Assembly (NCBI GenBank): GCA_023375675.1
Contig: JALQBC010000015.1
Location: 1 to 64,000, forward strand
From: Cytospora piceicola
Taxonomy: Eukaryota > Ascomycota > Sordariomycetes > Diaporthales > Cytosporaceae
Direction of reading: 5' to 3'
DNA: 64,000 bases
Below, piece by piece: positions 34,901 through 49,400 of the stretch. Every line of letters starts with the position of its first letter. Position 1 is the first letter of the stretch. The notes beneath the pieces were generated by a model, which made no database searches, was not told where the DNA came from, and worked only from the letters and a program-made list of their open reading frames with translations. The position numbers were made by a program, and so were the translations under genes.

Positions 34901-37900
34901 CTTTTACCTTTATATACCTTACTATTTTTATATACGTTACTTTATCGACTTACCTTCTCGCTTTATACCCTTTACTAAACCTGTTTTCTAAATAACTATA
35001 ATTATTAAAGCTAATTTAAATAGTTACTTTATACTTAATAGCTAGATCTATCCCGTACCTTACTTATTTTTATTAATAACACTACCTTACTTATACCTAT
35101 TTAAGTACTTAGATATAGTATTATAATAAGCGTATAAACGTAACGCGCCTTAATTAAGTCGCTATTTAATCGTATAATCGGAATAATATAAGTAAGTTAA
35201 AGTATTTATCTTATAGCGCGCTTATAATCTAGCTCGACACGATAGCTTACTTTTTCCGTATTATAGTAAAGTTACTTCTCGGTCTTTTACTTTAAGATAT
35301 TTACTAATTTAAAGGTAAATTCTTTTAAAAATCGGTAATATAACTATTAATATTAAGACCGATAGATTAAAAAATAACTAGCCCGATATCTACTTTAATA
35401 TATACCTTTTAACCGTAAGTAATTAAAAGCTTAAACTATATATCGATAACCTGTTTACTATAAACCTTAATAAAGAAATAATACTTACGATCTTCGTTTA
35501 GCTGGGCGCCCGGTTTATAGCCTGCTTTACTATTAACGATAAGTTTAATAGTAAGTTACTCGATACCTTTATATAAGAGAAAAGTACGGTAAAAGCTATA
35601 TTAGTATAGTTACGTAAACGTAAATAAGTATAGTATAGCGTTTTTACTAATAACGGCTATATTAAAAATAGCCCTTATAAGGTATATTAAAGTATAAAGT
35701 ATAGCCTCGGGTATAAAATACCTTTTATATATTACTACCGGCTTAAAGGTATTTATAACGAAGGTATTTTCAGTAGAAAGTATAGTAACTTCTTATAAGA
35801 AGAGAATATAATAGTAGTAAAAAATTTAGACGATATAAACAAAACAGAGGACCGGGATAATATAAACAATACTAAAAACTTAAACGATATAAGCGATATA
35901 AAAGACTCGGACGATATATATAACGTTAAAGACTTAAACAACGTTAAAGATATAGATAATATAAACGATACAGAGGACTTAAACAGCGTAAACGAAGTAA
36001 AAGATTCGGACAGTACAATTAAAGTAAAGGACTAAGATAATATAGATAGTTTCCGAGAAATAAAGGTTAAAAGTATAAGAAGTACTTATAAGGAATAAAT
36101 ATAAAGAAAACAAAGGTTAAACTATATCGATAACTTTTTAAAAATAAAGGTCTATAGTATAAATACTTAAAAAAAGGATATATTTCTTTTAGTTTATAAT
36201 TAGACTAATATAGTCTATAACTAAATAAGGAAACAGATCTTATCTTAAAGTTAATTTAAAATATCTTAATACTTTATAACATTATATCCTCTAATATTAT
36301 ATTATTAATATACCTCCGGTATTATACCCTTTAATAATATATCGTTAATATACCTCCGGTATTATATCTTTTAATAATATACCTTTAATATACCTTTAAT
36401 ATTATATCCTTTAATATTATATCCCCCGATATCTATTATCCTTTAAACTTAAAGATCCCCTTAATACTAAGTATCCCCCGGGATTAAGTATTATTAAGTA
36501 GTAGATATTATTAGGTAATAGATATTATAGGCTGTTTCCTAAAACCTTTCTTAAAGACTAACTATTATATAATTAACCTTTTTATTATAATATATCTAAA
36601 CTCGAAAACTATAATATAAACCGCTAAAACACATCCTCTCTTAATAAACAACCTTTACCTTTTTTAAAGCGACTTATCTTAAATATCTTTACTACTATCT
36701 ATATTAAGGTTAGCTACTTTTAAATACAGCTCTTTAATAAGAAAAGAGTTAGGTAATATATAAAGAAGCTCGAAAGCTAGTATATCTATTAATAAATCTA
36801 TTCTACTAGTAATCCCTTTATAGTTTTAAATAAGGAAACAGGTAAGGTCTATTAAAAAAGCCTTAACCGCTCGTCTTTAAATAACGTATTTAACGTTACT
36901 TAAGATAAGATAAGGTATTTCGTATCTATAAGTAATGCCTTAAAAGAATATATAGGTATACTTATTTATTAGATTAAAAGGACGGTCCTTAGTAAAGATT
37001 AAACCCTTAAGACTAAAGCCGGCTTACGTATTATAACACGCTATAACCTCGGTTAATAAACTAAGTTCTTATAATAAAATTATTAGATTAATTATAAAGA
37101 AAGATAAGAAAAGTATACTTACGTTAGTAATCTTAATAATTAAGTTACCGAGTATATTAAAGTTACCTATCTCTTTTATAAACTTAAAGTTAAGGTTACT
37201 AGTTGCTAAGGTTACTACTAGCTTAATAAAAGGCTTCTAAATGTCTTTTAGCTTATATACTAGCTTAAAAAGTAAAGCGAGGTATAATAATAACATTAAG
37301 TCTTTAATAAAAGCCTTTATTATATAGATATTTATTATAAAGCCTTCTGTTAACAGCTAGCTCTAAATAATATAATATATTAAGTATATATAATAAGAAT
37401 TAAAGGGAAATATATCTTATTATAATACACTTATACCTAAATAAGCAGAAGTACTATAAACATTTTAAGCTGCCTATAAAGTTAGACTTATAGCTATATA
37501 AGGATATAATTAAGTAATTAAAACGTATATTAGTATTCTTATAGTTTAAATTATTAATAAAGATAGTTAAGTAAACGTAGTAAGAAACTTCGGTAAACTC
37601 GCTAATAAGACGGTATACTAACTTATATAAACTATACTTACTAATAGTAAAAAGTTAAGTATTATCTTTACTACCGTAAATAGTAATATCGATTAAAGGA
37701 GTATAAGAAAGTTCTCTACCTTAACTATTAAAACCTTTATTAAATAAATTAAGGTTAAACTATATAATAGTCTTAAAAAACTGTTACTCTATATTAAAGC
37801 CTATTATAATATTATTATCGTACTCGCCTTTACTAAAAGTAAAAGGCTTTTAAGTATTTATATTTAAACTAGTTTTTTATATAGCTAGTCTTTTACTTAA

Positions 37901-40900
37901 ACTCTTCTGTAATTATTATACTGTATAAGCAAGGCTTCGTACCTTTATATTAGAACTAATTAACTAAAAAGTATTATTACCTATACTAGATATAATAGTA
38001 AAAGGTAAGCTAAAACTAAAGGCAGAAGTAGAAAAGAAGGTATTATTATATACTAGTTTTTATTTAATTACTTAGCCTACTTTATTTAAAACAGAACTAT
38101 TAATTATAGCTTAAAGCTATTAAAGAGTAACGTCTTACGTAAAGCTGCTAATAAAAAAAGAGATATTTAAGTTAGTGCTATTAGTATTATAACGGATAAA
38201 TATATTATAGGTAGGTTATTAAATAAGGGGTTTTATAAGAGTACTTTATATATTAAAAGAAGAAAACTAACGACTAATAATAAGAGTTATAATAGTCCGA
38301 ACTTTATTATTTAATAAAAAAAAAAGTAATAAGCTTATACTTACCTATATCGTACTTAATGTTTTCTTCCTTACTAATATCGAGGATATTAACGATATTT
38401 TAAGATTAATAACTCGGTAATATAATTTATAAGGTATAAGCCGCGCCTTTAATAAGCTTAGTAAGCTTAAGCTGTTTAAATCTGCCGCTTATCTTAAAGT
38501 CTATAATAAATTTAATAATAGTAGATTAAAAAAGAATTAAATAAAAAGAAAAGAATTACTAATTAAAGTATACGATTTTAAGTTTTAAGTAAGTTATAAA
38601 AATAAAAAAGATATAAAACGTAGAATAGTTAAAAGTAAAAGGTTTAGTTTTTAATAGGCTTAAAAAGCATTATAAGTAAAGCAGGCTAAGAAAAAGTAAA
38701 GCCGGTAATTATCGATTAAATAAACGCGGAAACTAATATTATTAGTTAAGAAAACGTAAGGTAACGAAAGCTAATATTATTAATTAATACGATTTTAGCA
38801 GGTATATATAAGTAAACACCTTACCTACTAGTTATATAGTAACTACGTTTCTTCGTACCTGCTTAATAACTTAACGCTTCTGCTTTTATCTATAAAAAAA
38901 AGGAATTAACTTTTACCTTAATCGAAAGTATAAAGTCGATTACGACTTTTTTTTAATTTAAACTTTATATTTTAAATTAGTTAAGCTATTAAGCCGTTAC
39001 GATAACGCTTAAACAGAAGAATAAAACTACAGCTATTAAGCTTAACCTGTTAGCTAAGCTTAACGTTAAGAATATAGCTTATACTATCGGTTTCGGTATT
39101 TAATTTAATACCGTTATCTAAACTACCTTTTTTACTTAAGGTAAGCTTACTCTTAGCTTATAATATACCTGCTAGTATACTTTAAATAACTTTATAAAGT
39201 TATCTTACTAAAGTAATAGTTATTAAACTATTAAAGTTAGTACCTTTATGCTTTTACGCTATAAGCAGTAAGTATAGACTTTTAAACCCTTTACTTTAAA
39301 AGGTAATACTTTATTACCTAACTTTAATAAGTCTACTCCTTTTACCTTTAAAACTTATAAATCCCTTTTAGTAATTACTAATAATTATAACGATAAAGGC
39401 GTTAAGGTTATAATCTTAATTTTTAACGTTAACTTAAGCAATATCGTCTTATAAAGGCTATTAAAGATTCTTAAAACCGTCGGTCGTAAAAAGGCTATAA
39501 GAATAAAGTATAAAAACTCTTTTTCTGCTAACCTTAATACTAGTCTTACCGTTTATAATAGTAATATAACGGCTATTAATCTAAATAATAAGAATATTTA
39601 AGTAGTATTAACAGAATAGAATATAATTACTAAAAGTAAGTAACCCGAGAAACCTTTTAAAGGTATTTTCGGTTAAGTTTTCTAAAATATAAAATATAGT
39701 AAACCTTCTTTTAACGGTATTAACACTATATTCTGTAAAAGCCTTTATATCTTAACACCTTTTAGCTATAAAGATAACGATAAGGATTATATAAGCGATA
39801 AGATATTAGTCGATCTCGGAGATAACTTAAATAAAAAGCTTAGTAAGCTGTTTAAGAATAATATAGTTAATATTAGTATTCTAGTTTCTTAAAAATATAA
39901 AAAACGAAGTATCTCTTTATAGGCCGATTATAGTCTGTAGTATTAACTTATAAACTTAGTTTTTAAGGAAATTAGTTTAATCGAAGTCTGCTATTTTTAA
40001 TATCTCGATATATTTATAACGAAGATTATATCGTTATTTTAAAAGAAATACTTTTTAATTACTTAATTATATAATTATTCTTCTAGTTTAAAAAGTAGTA
40101 TTCGATACTTATATTATAAGTTAGCTAACCTTTATAACTATATTATAGTATATACTATCTTTTAACCTTATTAAACTTTCTTATATTAATAATATACTTT
40201 TTATAAAGTAAACCTATTACCGAAGGTCCGGTTATAAACACTTATATAGCTAAGATATATATTATTAATATAGTAAAGGATATTCGTCTTATATTGCTAA
40301 AAACTTTAATAGCTAAGTTAAGCCGGATTTAAGGCTGTTTTATAAAAGTAGCTATTATCTTAGCTACCGGTAGCTTAAATAACTTATATAAGACCGATAT
40401 ATATAAAATTAATAACCTAAGTTATAACTTAAAAAAGGTAAATATAAGTACTGTTAATTATAATCGTCGTATATTCTTTACTAACTAAATTCGTTTTATT
40501 TATAGGTAAAAGCTCTTTAGTCTTTTATAGACTGCCGCCGAGGTTTATTTAAGCAGGCTTTTATAGTATCGCTTAAAATTATCGCTAATAACAGACCTAA
40601 CTTAAGTACCGACTTTACTACTATCTCTTTTAATAACTATTTATTAGTATTCGACCTACCCTGCCTACTGTTTAATAATAAAGGCTTTATAGTTTAAAGT
40701 AATAAAATAAAAAAGTTTTTAATAAAGTTAAGACTTTTTTATAGCAGGATATATAGTTTTATACCCCCCTGTTAAAACAGGCTAAACGAGTTAATATACT
40801 ATCGTATACCTTACACGTTACTCGACTAAAGAGATCTTTAATAGTACGGTTATATAGTTAACGGTATAACTAAGGCGGAGAATATTAAGGATTCCCTTTT

Positions 40901-43019
40901 AAAAAGGCAGAAGGTTTTAGGTATAAGTAAGGCGGAAGGTATTAAAAAACCTTCTTTAAAGATCTTTAAGAGGCACGATATCTCTAAAGAACTTATAGTA
41001 TATATTTTAAGTTAGTAAAAAGGATATATATAAGTTACGATTAATAAAATATATTAAGATAAGGTAAAGATAGATTAAATAGAAACCGAGTAAAACCGAG
41101 ATTAATACTACGTTAAATTAAATCCGAGAAACAGGTATTATAACGGATTAGTATAATTATAATTTAAAGCTAATTAGAATTAAAAACAGGTAGTACAGAT
41201 CTTAAAGCATAGCTTTCTATATACTTACCCGCCTTTTATAACAAAAGGTATATAAAAGTTATAAATCTAAGTTATTTAAACTCGTACCTTTATACTATAT
41301 AACGTTTAAGTATCTGCTTATACTAGCTTACTTATTTATTCTTACTTTATAGGCCGTCTTTAAAGCCTACTTTAGCTACAATACGTACCTCCGCCCCGTT
41401 TATACCTAAACTATATAGCCGTTTAACGTATCGCGCTATCTAACGATAATATTTAATATATAAAGCGTATATTTTATAGGTATATCGAGATAAATCGCTA
41501 TCTCTGTCGCTAACGAATACCTTTAAACTAAACTTAAACTTAGACTAGAAAACTATTAACTACTAACTTAACTATACTAAATTAATATTAATATAAAAAA
41601 AACCTGCTAATTATATATAAATACGAAAAGAATTAAAAACCGAGAATTAAGAATTAAGAATTAAGAATTAAGAAATTAAATTAAATTAATAAACGACGGT
41701 TTATAACTACCGGCTAGTAGTCGATTATATACTTAACGCTAGCACGCCGTTAACTAAATAATACTATAACTAAGCTTTCGGGCTTAAGGATTTAAAGCTC
41801 CTTTAAGACAGTACGGTACTTACTCCTATACTTAAAGTTACGTTTCTCTTCTTATTATTTTTATCTATTTTAATAATATACTTTATTATTTTATAAGGTA
41901 TATATAATTTTATATATATACTATACTTAATATAATATAGTTTAAAACCGGTCGGCTATTAATATAGTCTTTTTTTTTATTAGTATAAATAAATATATTA
42001 TAATACCTTCGATATATAACGCCTTTTAAACGGATATCGCTTTTATCGCGCTTTTAATTAGCCGTTATACTAGACCTTAAAGTAGCCTTACTTAGTCGCC
42101 TTAATTATAATTACTAAAGTCTATACTATTACCTTCGACCTTAACCTTAATTAATCGCTACCTATACGCTACTAGTTATTATAAGAATAATCCCCTATTA
42201 TCTCTATCCTTTCTCTTTTACTTTTTTCTACCCTTTAAATAATACTTCGTAACCCGATATTTTAAGTAGGTTTTAGCTTCCGGCCTACTTAATAACCCTT
42301 TACTACGTTAGTATTCTTATAATATTACTAGCGTTTACTTTACAGATTTAAAGTATAGCTAAACTATTTAGTTCCCGTTTTTTAGAATAATTAAATTTAA
42401 CTACTACTATAAAAATCTCTTTTATACTAGCAGCTTTATCTACTTAAACGCTATAGTTACGTAAATATACGCTTTACCCTTCCTTTTACCCTTTTTCCTC
42501 TTTCTTTTATACTAAGTTAAGAAATTCTATAAATATTAATAAAAAAATAATACTATAGGTTTTTATAGTATTAAGTTAATAATACTAAACAAATAGCTAT
42601 AAAAAAGGAAAGAATAATAAAGATAATAATAAAATACAAAATAAAATACGAAAGCCTTATAATATACTTAACCGAAAATCGAATATTTATATTAACTCGA
42701 AAGCGATAATATATTAGAAGTTATTAATATCTTTAAAACGTAATTTACCGGTTCGATATCTTTTTTAAAACCTTAATATCGTTATTTTAGTAAAACCGAT
42801 AGCCGTTATATTACCGCTATACCTTTAGCGATTTACGTTTTCGATCTTTAAACTAACGATAACCCTTTTCTTTTTAACCTGTCTTTAGTAGCTACTTTTT
42901 ATATAGTAGTTATAGTTTTAGTTATAGCTATTATAAAGTCGAGGTAAAGCCGTATAGCCGAGCGTTTTTATTAAGTATAGTATACTTTTTTAATACCTTT
43001 ACTTAACTACCGACTTACC

Positions 43020-43350
43020 TATAATAAACTACTATAAAATACCTTTTACGTAAAACGTAACTCGTTTAAAAGATCTTATAAAAAAGATTTACTTTCGTAT
43101 AAGCTATATTAAATTAAGGTATTTTTATCTTTCCTATATTTATTAATAAATTATAATATACCTTTTATATAAAACGTAACCTGTTTAAAAGATTTTATAA
43201 AAGAGATCTACTTTTATATAGGCTATAATAGGTCGAAGTATTTTTATTTTTCTTATATTTATTAATAAACTATAATATACCTTTTATATAAAACGTAACC
43301 TACTTAAAGGATTTTATAAAGGAGATTTACTTCCGTATAAGCTATATTAC
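43020..43350. repeat. Three tandem copies of an about 121-bp unit
   Basis: Each copy contains TATAATATACCTTTTATATA, AAACGTAACCTG, TTTAAAAGATTTTATAAAAG, and TAGGCTATAATA, then a T-rich spacer ending TATATTTATTAATAAA. Copies start near 43025, 43146 and 43267. Confidence 0.8.
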
Positions 43351-43384
43351 GCCGAGGCGTTCTTATAAAGCGCTAACGAGTAAC

Positions 43385-43805
43385 ATAGTAAGAAAAAAGG
43401 AAAGAAATAATAAGCCGGGAGAAAAGGAAAGCACGTTAGCGTAATAAAAGGTAAGAGATAATAGGCCGTAAAAAGAGGTATAATAGTATAGTAAAACGTA
43501 GTAAAGTAAATAAAAAGAATAATAGGCCGGAAAAAGGGAAGGTAAGATAACGTAGTAAGAGCGAGAGATAATAGGCTAAAAGAGATAACAGGCCGCGGAA
43601 AGAGGTACGATAGTATAGTAAAACGTAACAGGGAAAATAAAAGAAAATAACAGGCCGGAGAGGTAGAAGGTAGGATAACGTAGCAGGAGTAAGAGATAAC
43701 AGGCCGAGAGAGATAATAAGCCGTAAAAAAAGGTACGATAGTATAGTAAGACGTAGTAAAGAAAATAAAGGAAAATAATAAGCCGAAAAGGTAAAAGGCA
43801 CAATA
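43385..43805. repeat. Purine-rich tandem repeat array with AATAGGCCG units
   Basis: An interleaved array of GATAACAGGCCG, AAAGAGGTACGATAGTATAGTA and AAACGTAGTAAAG motifs with a higher-order period of about 120-180 bp. Its reverse strand happens to be open for 121 codons, giving a Leu/Tyr/Phe repetitive peptide; I regard that frame as a by-product of the repeat, not a gene. Confidence 0.75.
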
Positions 43806-44679
43806 GAGTATATTCTGTTTTAGTATAAAGTAGAAATATCTTAAGCTAAATAAATTAAAGCTTTCCTAATCGGTATAGACTACGCCGATTAAAAGAAGGT
43901 TTTATTTAATATTTAACTACTAGCTATCGTACTTACTTTTACTATTTTTAGTTATTATTGCTTTTAAAGCTCTTACTTTTTATTAATAAGATTAACGGCG
44001 TTTAATTAGCCTGCTTAACAATATTTATTCCGTTATATTATAATAAAAAAGACTTCCTTTTATTTTAATTTCTAATACCTTTAGTTTCCACTCTCTTTAA
44101 TTACCTACCTTCGTTCTTTAAACTATTTTCTATAGCGAGTATAGTAAATTAATTTTTTATAATAAAAGCGCGCTTAAAGACAGGCTACTCGTTATAATAC
44201 TCGAAAAAATATCGAGGTAATCGTCTTTTATCGCTCTCTTATATAGTATATTATAACAGGAACTTAAAACGATAAACTTTATCGAAAAAGAAATATAAAA
44301 CCGAATAAATATATTTTATTCTATTATTCCCTTCCTTAGTTTAATAATACTTTCGAAGCTACGCTTAATAAGTATAAACTAATACTATATATAAAGATAA
44401 CTTTATCGATAACGTTTTAATTCTTTAAATTAAAACTAACGTTTAAGTAGTAACGACGTCGATAAAAAAGATTTTTTCGACTTTAGCCTTATTATTATTC
44501 CTAAGAGCTTTAAGCTAAAGCTAAAGATCCCGATTCCGTAAACTATATAAATAACGAGTCCGATAAAAAAGACTAACTATAATAACCTTTATAAAGTTAT
44601 ATTATAAACTAGATTATATAAAAAAATAACCGAAGAAATACTATCGGCTAAGGTCTTTATAAATAAAAACGGCGCGCCT

Positions 44680-44850
44680 ACGTTATAAAGCTTAGCCGCT
44701 ATAAAGCGTAGCCGTTATAAAGCGTAGCCGCCTTTCGCTTTACGTTACGTACGTCGACCTTTACTAAAACCCCTATATCGCTTATAAGCTATATCGTTTA
44801 TAAGCTATATCGCCTATAAGCTATAGAGCGTAGCCGCCTTTCGCTTTTTA
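44680..44850. repeat. Short tandem repeats TATAAAGCGTAGCCG / TATAAGCTATATCGCT
   Basis: Three copies of GCGTAGCCG-(C)TTATAAAG are followed by three copies of CTTATAAGCTATATCG and another GCGTAGCCGCCTTTCGCTTT segment seen at 44724-44744 and 44824-44846. Confidence 0.7.
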
Positions 44851-44959
44851 TATTATATATATCGACTTTAAAGACTTTTAAGAGATTTTCTTATAAATAG
44901 TTATTTAAGCTATAAAGACTAGAACTAAGATAATAAAAGGAATTTACGGCAGATTCGGC

Positions 44960-45390
44960 CGAATCGCTAATAAGTTCGGTTTTATTTTTATTATAGACGC
45001 CGATAACAGCTACCTTATTAAGGTTACTATAAGTAAGAGGAAGGCTAAGACCGACGAAGCTATAGATACCGACGTAGCTATAGACACCGATAACGGCTAC
45101 CCTGTAGAGGCTACTATAAGTAAGTAGAAGGCTAAGAATAACGAGGCTATAGACACCGACGTAGCTATAGACACCGACGACGGCTACCCTATTAAAGAGC
45201 CCGCCTACGAAGCTACTATAATAAGTAAACGGAAGGCTAAGACCGACGATAGTATAGACACCGATAAAGACGGTAAAAAGATATATAAAAAGGGAAAAGA
45301 GCTAAAGCCTTTTATAAAAGATAACGACTTTATAAAGCCTCTTTTTAAAAGGGAGGACGATAAATACAGTATTTTTCCCTTTTAAATATA
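44960..45390 (+). pseudogene. Decayed coding relic with Asp/Thr repeats
   Basis: In the forward direction, 45030-45380 stays open except for one TAG. It gives a repetitive acidic peptide: EAIDTDVAIDTD occurs twice, each followed by NGYP or DGYP and EATISK-like text, then a Lys-rich end (DKDGKKIYKKGKELKP) and a TAA. The repeat at DNA level is GCTATAGACACCGACGTAGC. It looks like the C-terminal part of a protein with a charged, low-complexity tail. I do not recognise it. Its openness is unusual within the 40-kb block. Confidence 0.5.
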
Positions 45391-45674
45391 TAGTACTTAT
45401 TATAATATATTATTTCCTTCGTCGGTATAAAGTAATACCTTCGGCTTAAGTCCCGATAAAGGAATATCGGATTTTTAAAGGCTTAGCCGATTTCGACCCT
45501 TACGTAGACTTAAGCCTAATAGTAGTAATCGCGAGCCTAACGGCTTTAAAAACAGCCTTACTACTACTAAAAGCTTTTAAACTATATATAAAAAGCTTTA
45601 AACAGTTAAGACCGGTAACGAAAATAACGATATAGCCGCTAATAAAGGCTTTTAAACGACTTTACAGCTACTTT

Positions 45675-45795
45675 ACTAGTATATTTTATAACTACCTAAC
45701 TACCTACCTACTAAACTACCTACCTACTAAACTACCTACTTACTAGACTGCTTATATACTAAACTACCTACCTACTTAACTACTTATAGGTACGG
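45675..45795. repeat. (CTAC/CTAA)n tetranucleotide array
   Basis: A run of ACTACCTACCTACTAA-like units. The motif is similar to the CCTA-type microsatellite outside the element at 4625-4670. Confidence 0.75.
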
Positions 45796-45929
45796 TAGCG
45801 AGCGGAAGGCCGTAGGCTTTACCGAGAAGCCTTTTATTAAACGCTTTAGCCGTGTTATTAAACCGGTCCGATAGAGATTATAAGATAGATATCTTAAATA
45901 ATAGCGTTAAGGTGTTACTTTTCTAACGA

Positions 45930-46440
45930 GATATAAGGCGAGTAATAAAGAGAAGAAGGCCGTTTTTAAAGCGGTAAAGAAGAAGGCTGCTCTTAAAGCG
46001 GTAGAGAAGGAGGCCGCTTTTAAGGCGGTAAAGAAAAAGGCCGCTTTTAAAACTACCGCGCTTATAAAGAAGTTACTTTATTAATATTCTCTGTTTAAGC
46101 CGATCCGATATTATCTATACTATAATAAGCAGTACGGCTTACAGAAAAGCCGGCTTAATATATAAGTGCTATAAGAGAACTACTTAAAGGCTTACTTTAA
46201 CCCGCTATACTATATAAGGCGCTACCGGAAGATCGTATAGGCTAGTTAAGCTAAGATTAAGCTAAAGCGATTATAAACGCTTAAAATAACGACGGATTTA
46301 CTTTTATATAAGGTCTACTAAGATTATATAAATCTTACTCTTTTTTATATCCCGATATCGAATATACCTTTTAAAAAGGCCGGAATCGAGCCTGTTACAG
46401 GTAGTAACGGCGCTATATTTACTATTACCGTCCTCGTAAG
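45930..46440 (+). pseudogene. Decayed coding relic with Lys/Ala repeats
   Basis: Forward frame from about 45945: a Lys/Ala/Phe repeat (KKAAFKAVKKKAALKAVEKE-like, four units at DNA level of about 36 bp) followed by text that still reads like protein (LFKPIRYYLYYNKQYGLQKS and IEPVTGSNGAIFTITV), interrupted mostly by TAA and TAG, which RIP makes from CAA, CAG and TGG. The Lys/Ala heptad-like repeat suggests a helical, charged tail region. I cannot name the family. Confidence 0.45.
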
Positions 46441-49400
46441 TCCCTTTTTCTTTATCGTTTAAGCTACTTTATTAGCTGCGATAAGGTTTAATTAAACGTA
46501 GTAAATAGTATTGCCTAATTATAAGTTATAATAACCTTAAGGCCGACGACTTTAAGGCCGATAACTTTAAGCTCGCTCCTATCCTTAGAATCACGTAGGC
46601 TAAAAATGTGTAGTTTACCTTTTCGTTTTAAAACATCGTCTTTTATTTTACCTTAGTCTTAAGGCTAAACCCTTTCCGTTTCTTAATTATAGCTATAAGG
46701 CGATTAATAATATAATAAAGAACTACTTTTTAATCCCGGTTAAGCTAAAGCTATTAAACGTTAAAGACAATATTATCGTATTATTTTAGTTATATTAGTA
46801 ATCTGCTACTACTATTAATCGAAAGGCTTAAGGGTATATTTAGACTAGCCGCCGGCTATTTTACAAAAAGTATAAAGACTATTAAGGTTATTAAATAGTA
46901 AGATTAATTAAGTCTTTAAAAACTATCTGTTAATATAACTAGTTATTTTATATTCTATAGAAAGTTACAGTATAGTTATATTTTAACGTGCTCGAGATAT
47001 TATTATAGTTAACCTATCGGAAATATAAAACATACTATTAGGTTTCGCACTTTACCTTTAACTCTTATTTTATATTCCTGCTAGTTAAGTACGTTACTAA
47101 TATTTAAAATTAAACCTTACTATTATAAAACTTTCTAACCTATATTCTAATAGTTTATTTATATCTACGTATATTTTAGCTATCTTTTTAGTCGGGGATT
47201 AAACGTATACTTAAAGACGAACTTAACGTATAAGGTTAAAAGCTTAGTTATTATTATAGTTATTTAACTATCTATTTATCTCGTTACTTATACTCTCCTT
47301 AATAACTACCTTTTAAGATATTCTCTTAATAAAGCTATATCGAACCCTTTACTAAGATCTATATTAATTACTAGAATACTACCGACTTAGTAACGTATTA
47401 TAAAAGCCGTTTACTTTTAAAGCCTAATACCGACCTATAGAAATAAACTAAAAAAAAGCTATTACTATACGCCGTTATATATAATATAAGTATACCGTAA
47501 AAGCTTTTTTAAACTATATATAAAAAGGTAAGAAAAGCGTTAGACTTAAACCTTAACTTTATACGTATACTTATAAAAGACTAATATAAACTACAGGTTA
47601 AAAAAAAGGTTATAAAAGTATAGATTCTTAAAGATATTATTTATAAGATTACTAAGCGACTATAGCCGGCAGCTATACTTATAGGTCTATCTATAGGTTT
47701 ACTTATAGCGATATTAGCTTAGCCTGTTAAAAAAGATCCTGTCTGCTTTATTTTCTACCTTTAATAATAAGGATTTAATAATATTTTCGACGTTATTAAC
47801 TTTTATCTTAATACCGAAGCTACCTTACCTGCCTATTATATTATATTCGATATACTTCTGACTTTAAAAACCTCCGACCTCTTTATAAGCTTTTTACCGG
47901 CCGGCGTTTTTAATAGCTTATCGACTCTTTTTTAAAGCCGGCGGACACGTTAAGTTTATATAAATATAAATATATTCTAACGTATATTTAACGTAGTAAA
48001 TATACCTTTCGTTAACTTTACCCCGGATATTACTTATAGCCGCTTCGTTTTTAATATATTAGAAAAGATAGTTATACATAGCTTTATACGGCCTCCGAAG
48101 CCTTATAAGCGTAAAAAAAACTAAAGCTTAATATCTTTTATTTAAAAGAACCCGTCGTAGGCTTATAACCTGTTAGTAAACTTTATAAAGGTTATCGATA
48201 CTAAGTACCCGGACGTTACTACTATTTTAATAGATAATAAAAACGGCTAAAATACTAAGAAAGCTATACAGGTTTTTTTTTAAAGTATAAGCGATATTAA
48301 TAAACAAGCCTTTATAATAAAGATATATACTATAGGTATTTAGTAAACCGCCTTAAACTAGCTCGAAGTTTTTTTTAAAATTATTAAAGATATAAACCGG
48401 GTAAGTAAAACGATAGATAAGGTAGTTAATAAAATAAGGCGTTTTAATATAACGATTCTTAATAATAACGGTAAGGCTTCCGATAGCGCTAAGTATAATA
48501 GCGGGTATAAGGGTAGGCGGGATAATAGGCGGGATAGTAGCGGCCGGGCTTACTTTAAGGATACGATAAAGACTTAATCTATTACTCCGGGAATAGCTAT
48601 ATATAAGCTATAAAAACGGTTAGAACTAAGTATAAATACTTATATAAACTTATTACTATAATAGTCTTATCGAAGTTATAACGTTACTTTTAGTCGGTAT
48701 TAATAGCCTTATACGTATAGTACCGATAATATAACCTTAACCTTCGCTATAGTTAATAATCTTTACTACGGTTTATCTTTAGCTATAATAATACTAACGG
48801 CTAAGCGAGCTATAAGTAAATCTAAGTCGACTTTTAAAGTAAAAGGCTATATACTCGCTTAGTTTATATATTAGTAGCTAGATATCGGCTACCTTTACCC
48901 GGCTAGTTTTTCCTTCCTTTTCTTTATTAAAGGCGCTATAAGTTAGTAAATTATAAGCCTTATATATAATTAATATTATAACTCTTCTTACTTAAAAAAC
49001 GTTTACGTAGTATTATATACTATTAATATAAAAGGTATAGTATAGTAGCTATCGTTTTAATTAGTTAATATAAGAGGGAAAACAGGCGTTAAAACGAATA
49101 GTATAAATAAGTATCGATATTATATATATATTTTATTTAAAGAATCGATCTCGATAGAGATTATCGAAAAAGATAAAGATAAGAAACTTATAGTAGTAAT
49201 CTCTTTTATACTCGGTATATATATAAATTATAGATATATATTTATTTTAATATATACTTTTAATATTATTTATAATCTTAACAGGTAAGGTATAAAGTAA
49301 ATAACTGTTTTATTTATTTATAAAAATATAACTATTTCTCGGATTAATATTTTAGTCTTTTTTCTTTTATAATCTTAACTTAGTCTACTTATTATTTACT

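Noticed and set aside
33400..35941. Short frames of about 61 codons within the RIPped block
   Set aside because: Chance frames in AT-rich DNA (Ile/Phe/Lys/Ser-rich) with no neighbouring coding signal.
43436..43803. Leu/Tyr/Phe-rich minus-strand frames of 121 and 75 codons inside the giant element
   Set aside because: They arise from a tandem DNA repeat without stops in that frame; the peptide is purely repetitive and has no domain.
48500..48620. A retrotransposon gag zinc knuckle after an Arg/Gly-rich stretch
   Set aside because: The RRDNRRDSSGR text and the cysteine-like spacing fall in different frames, and no CCHC pattern can be supported.
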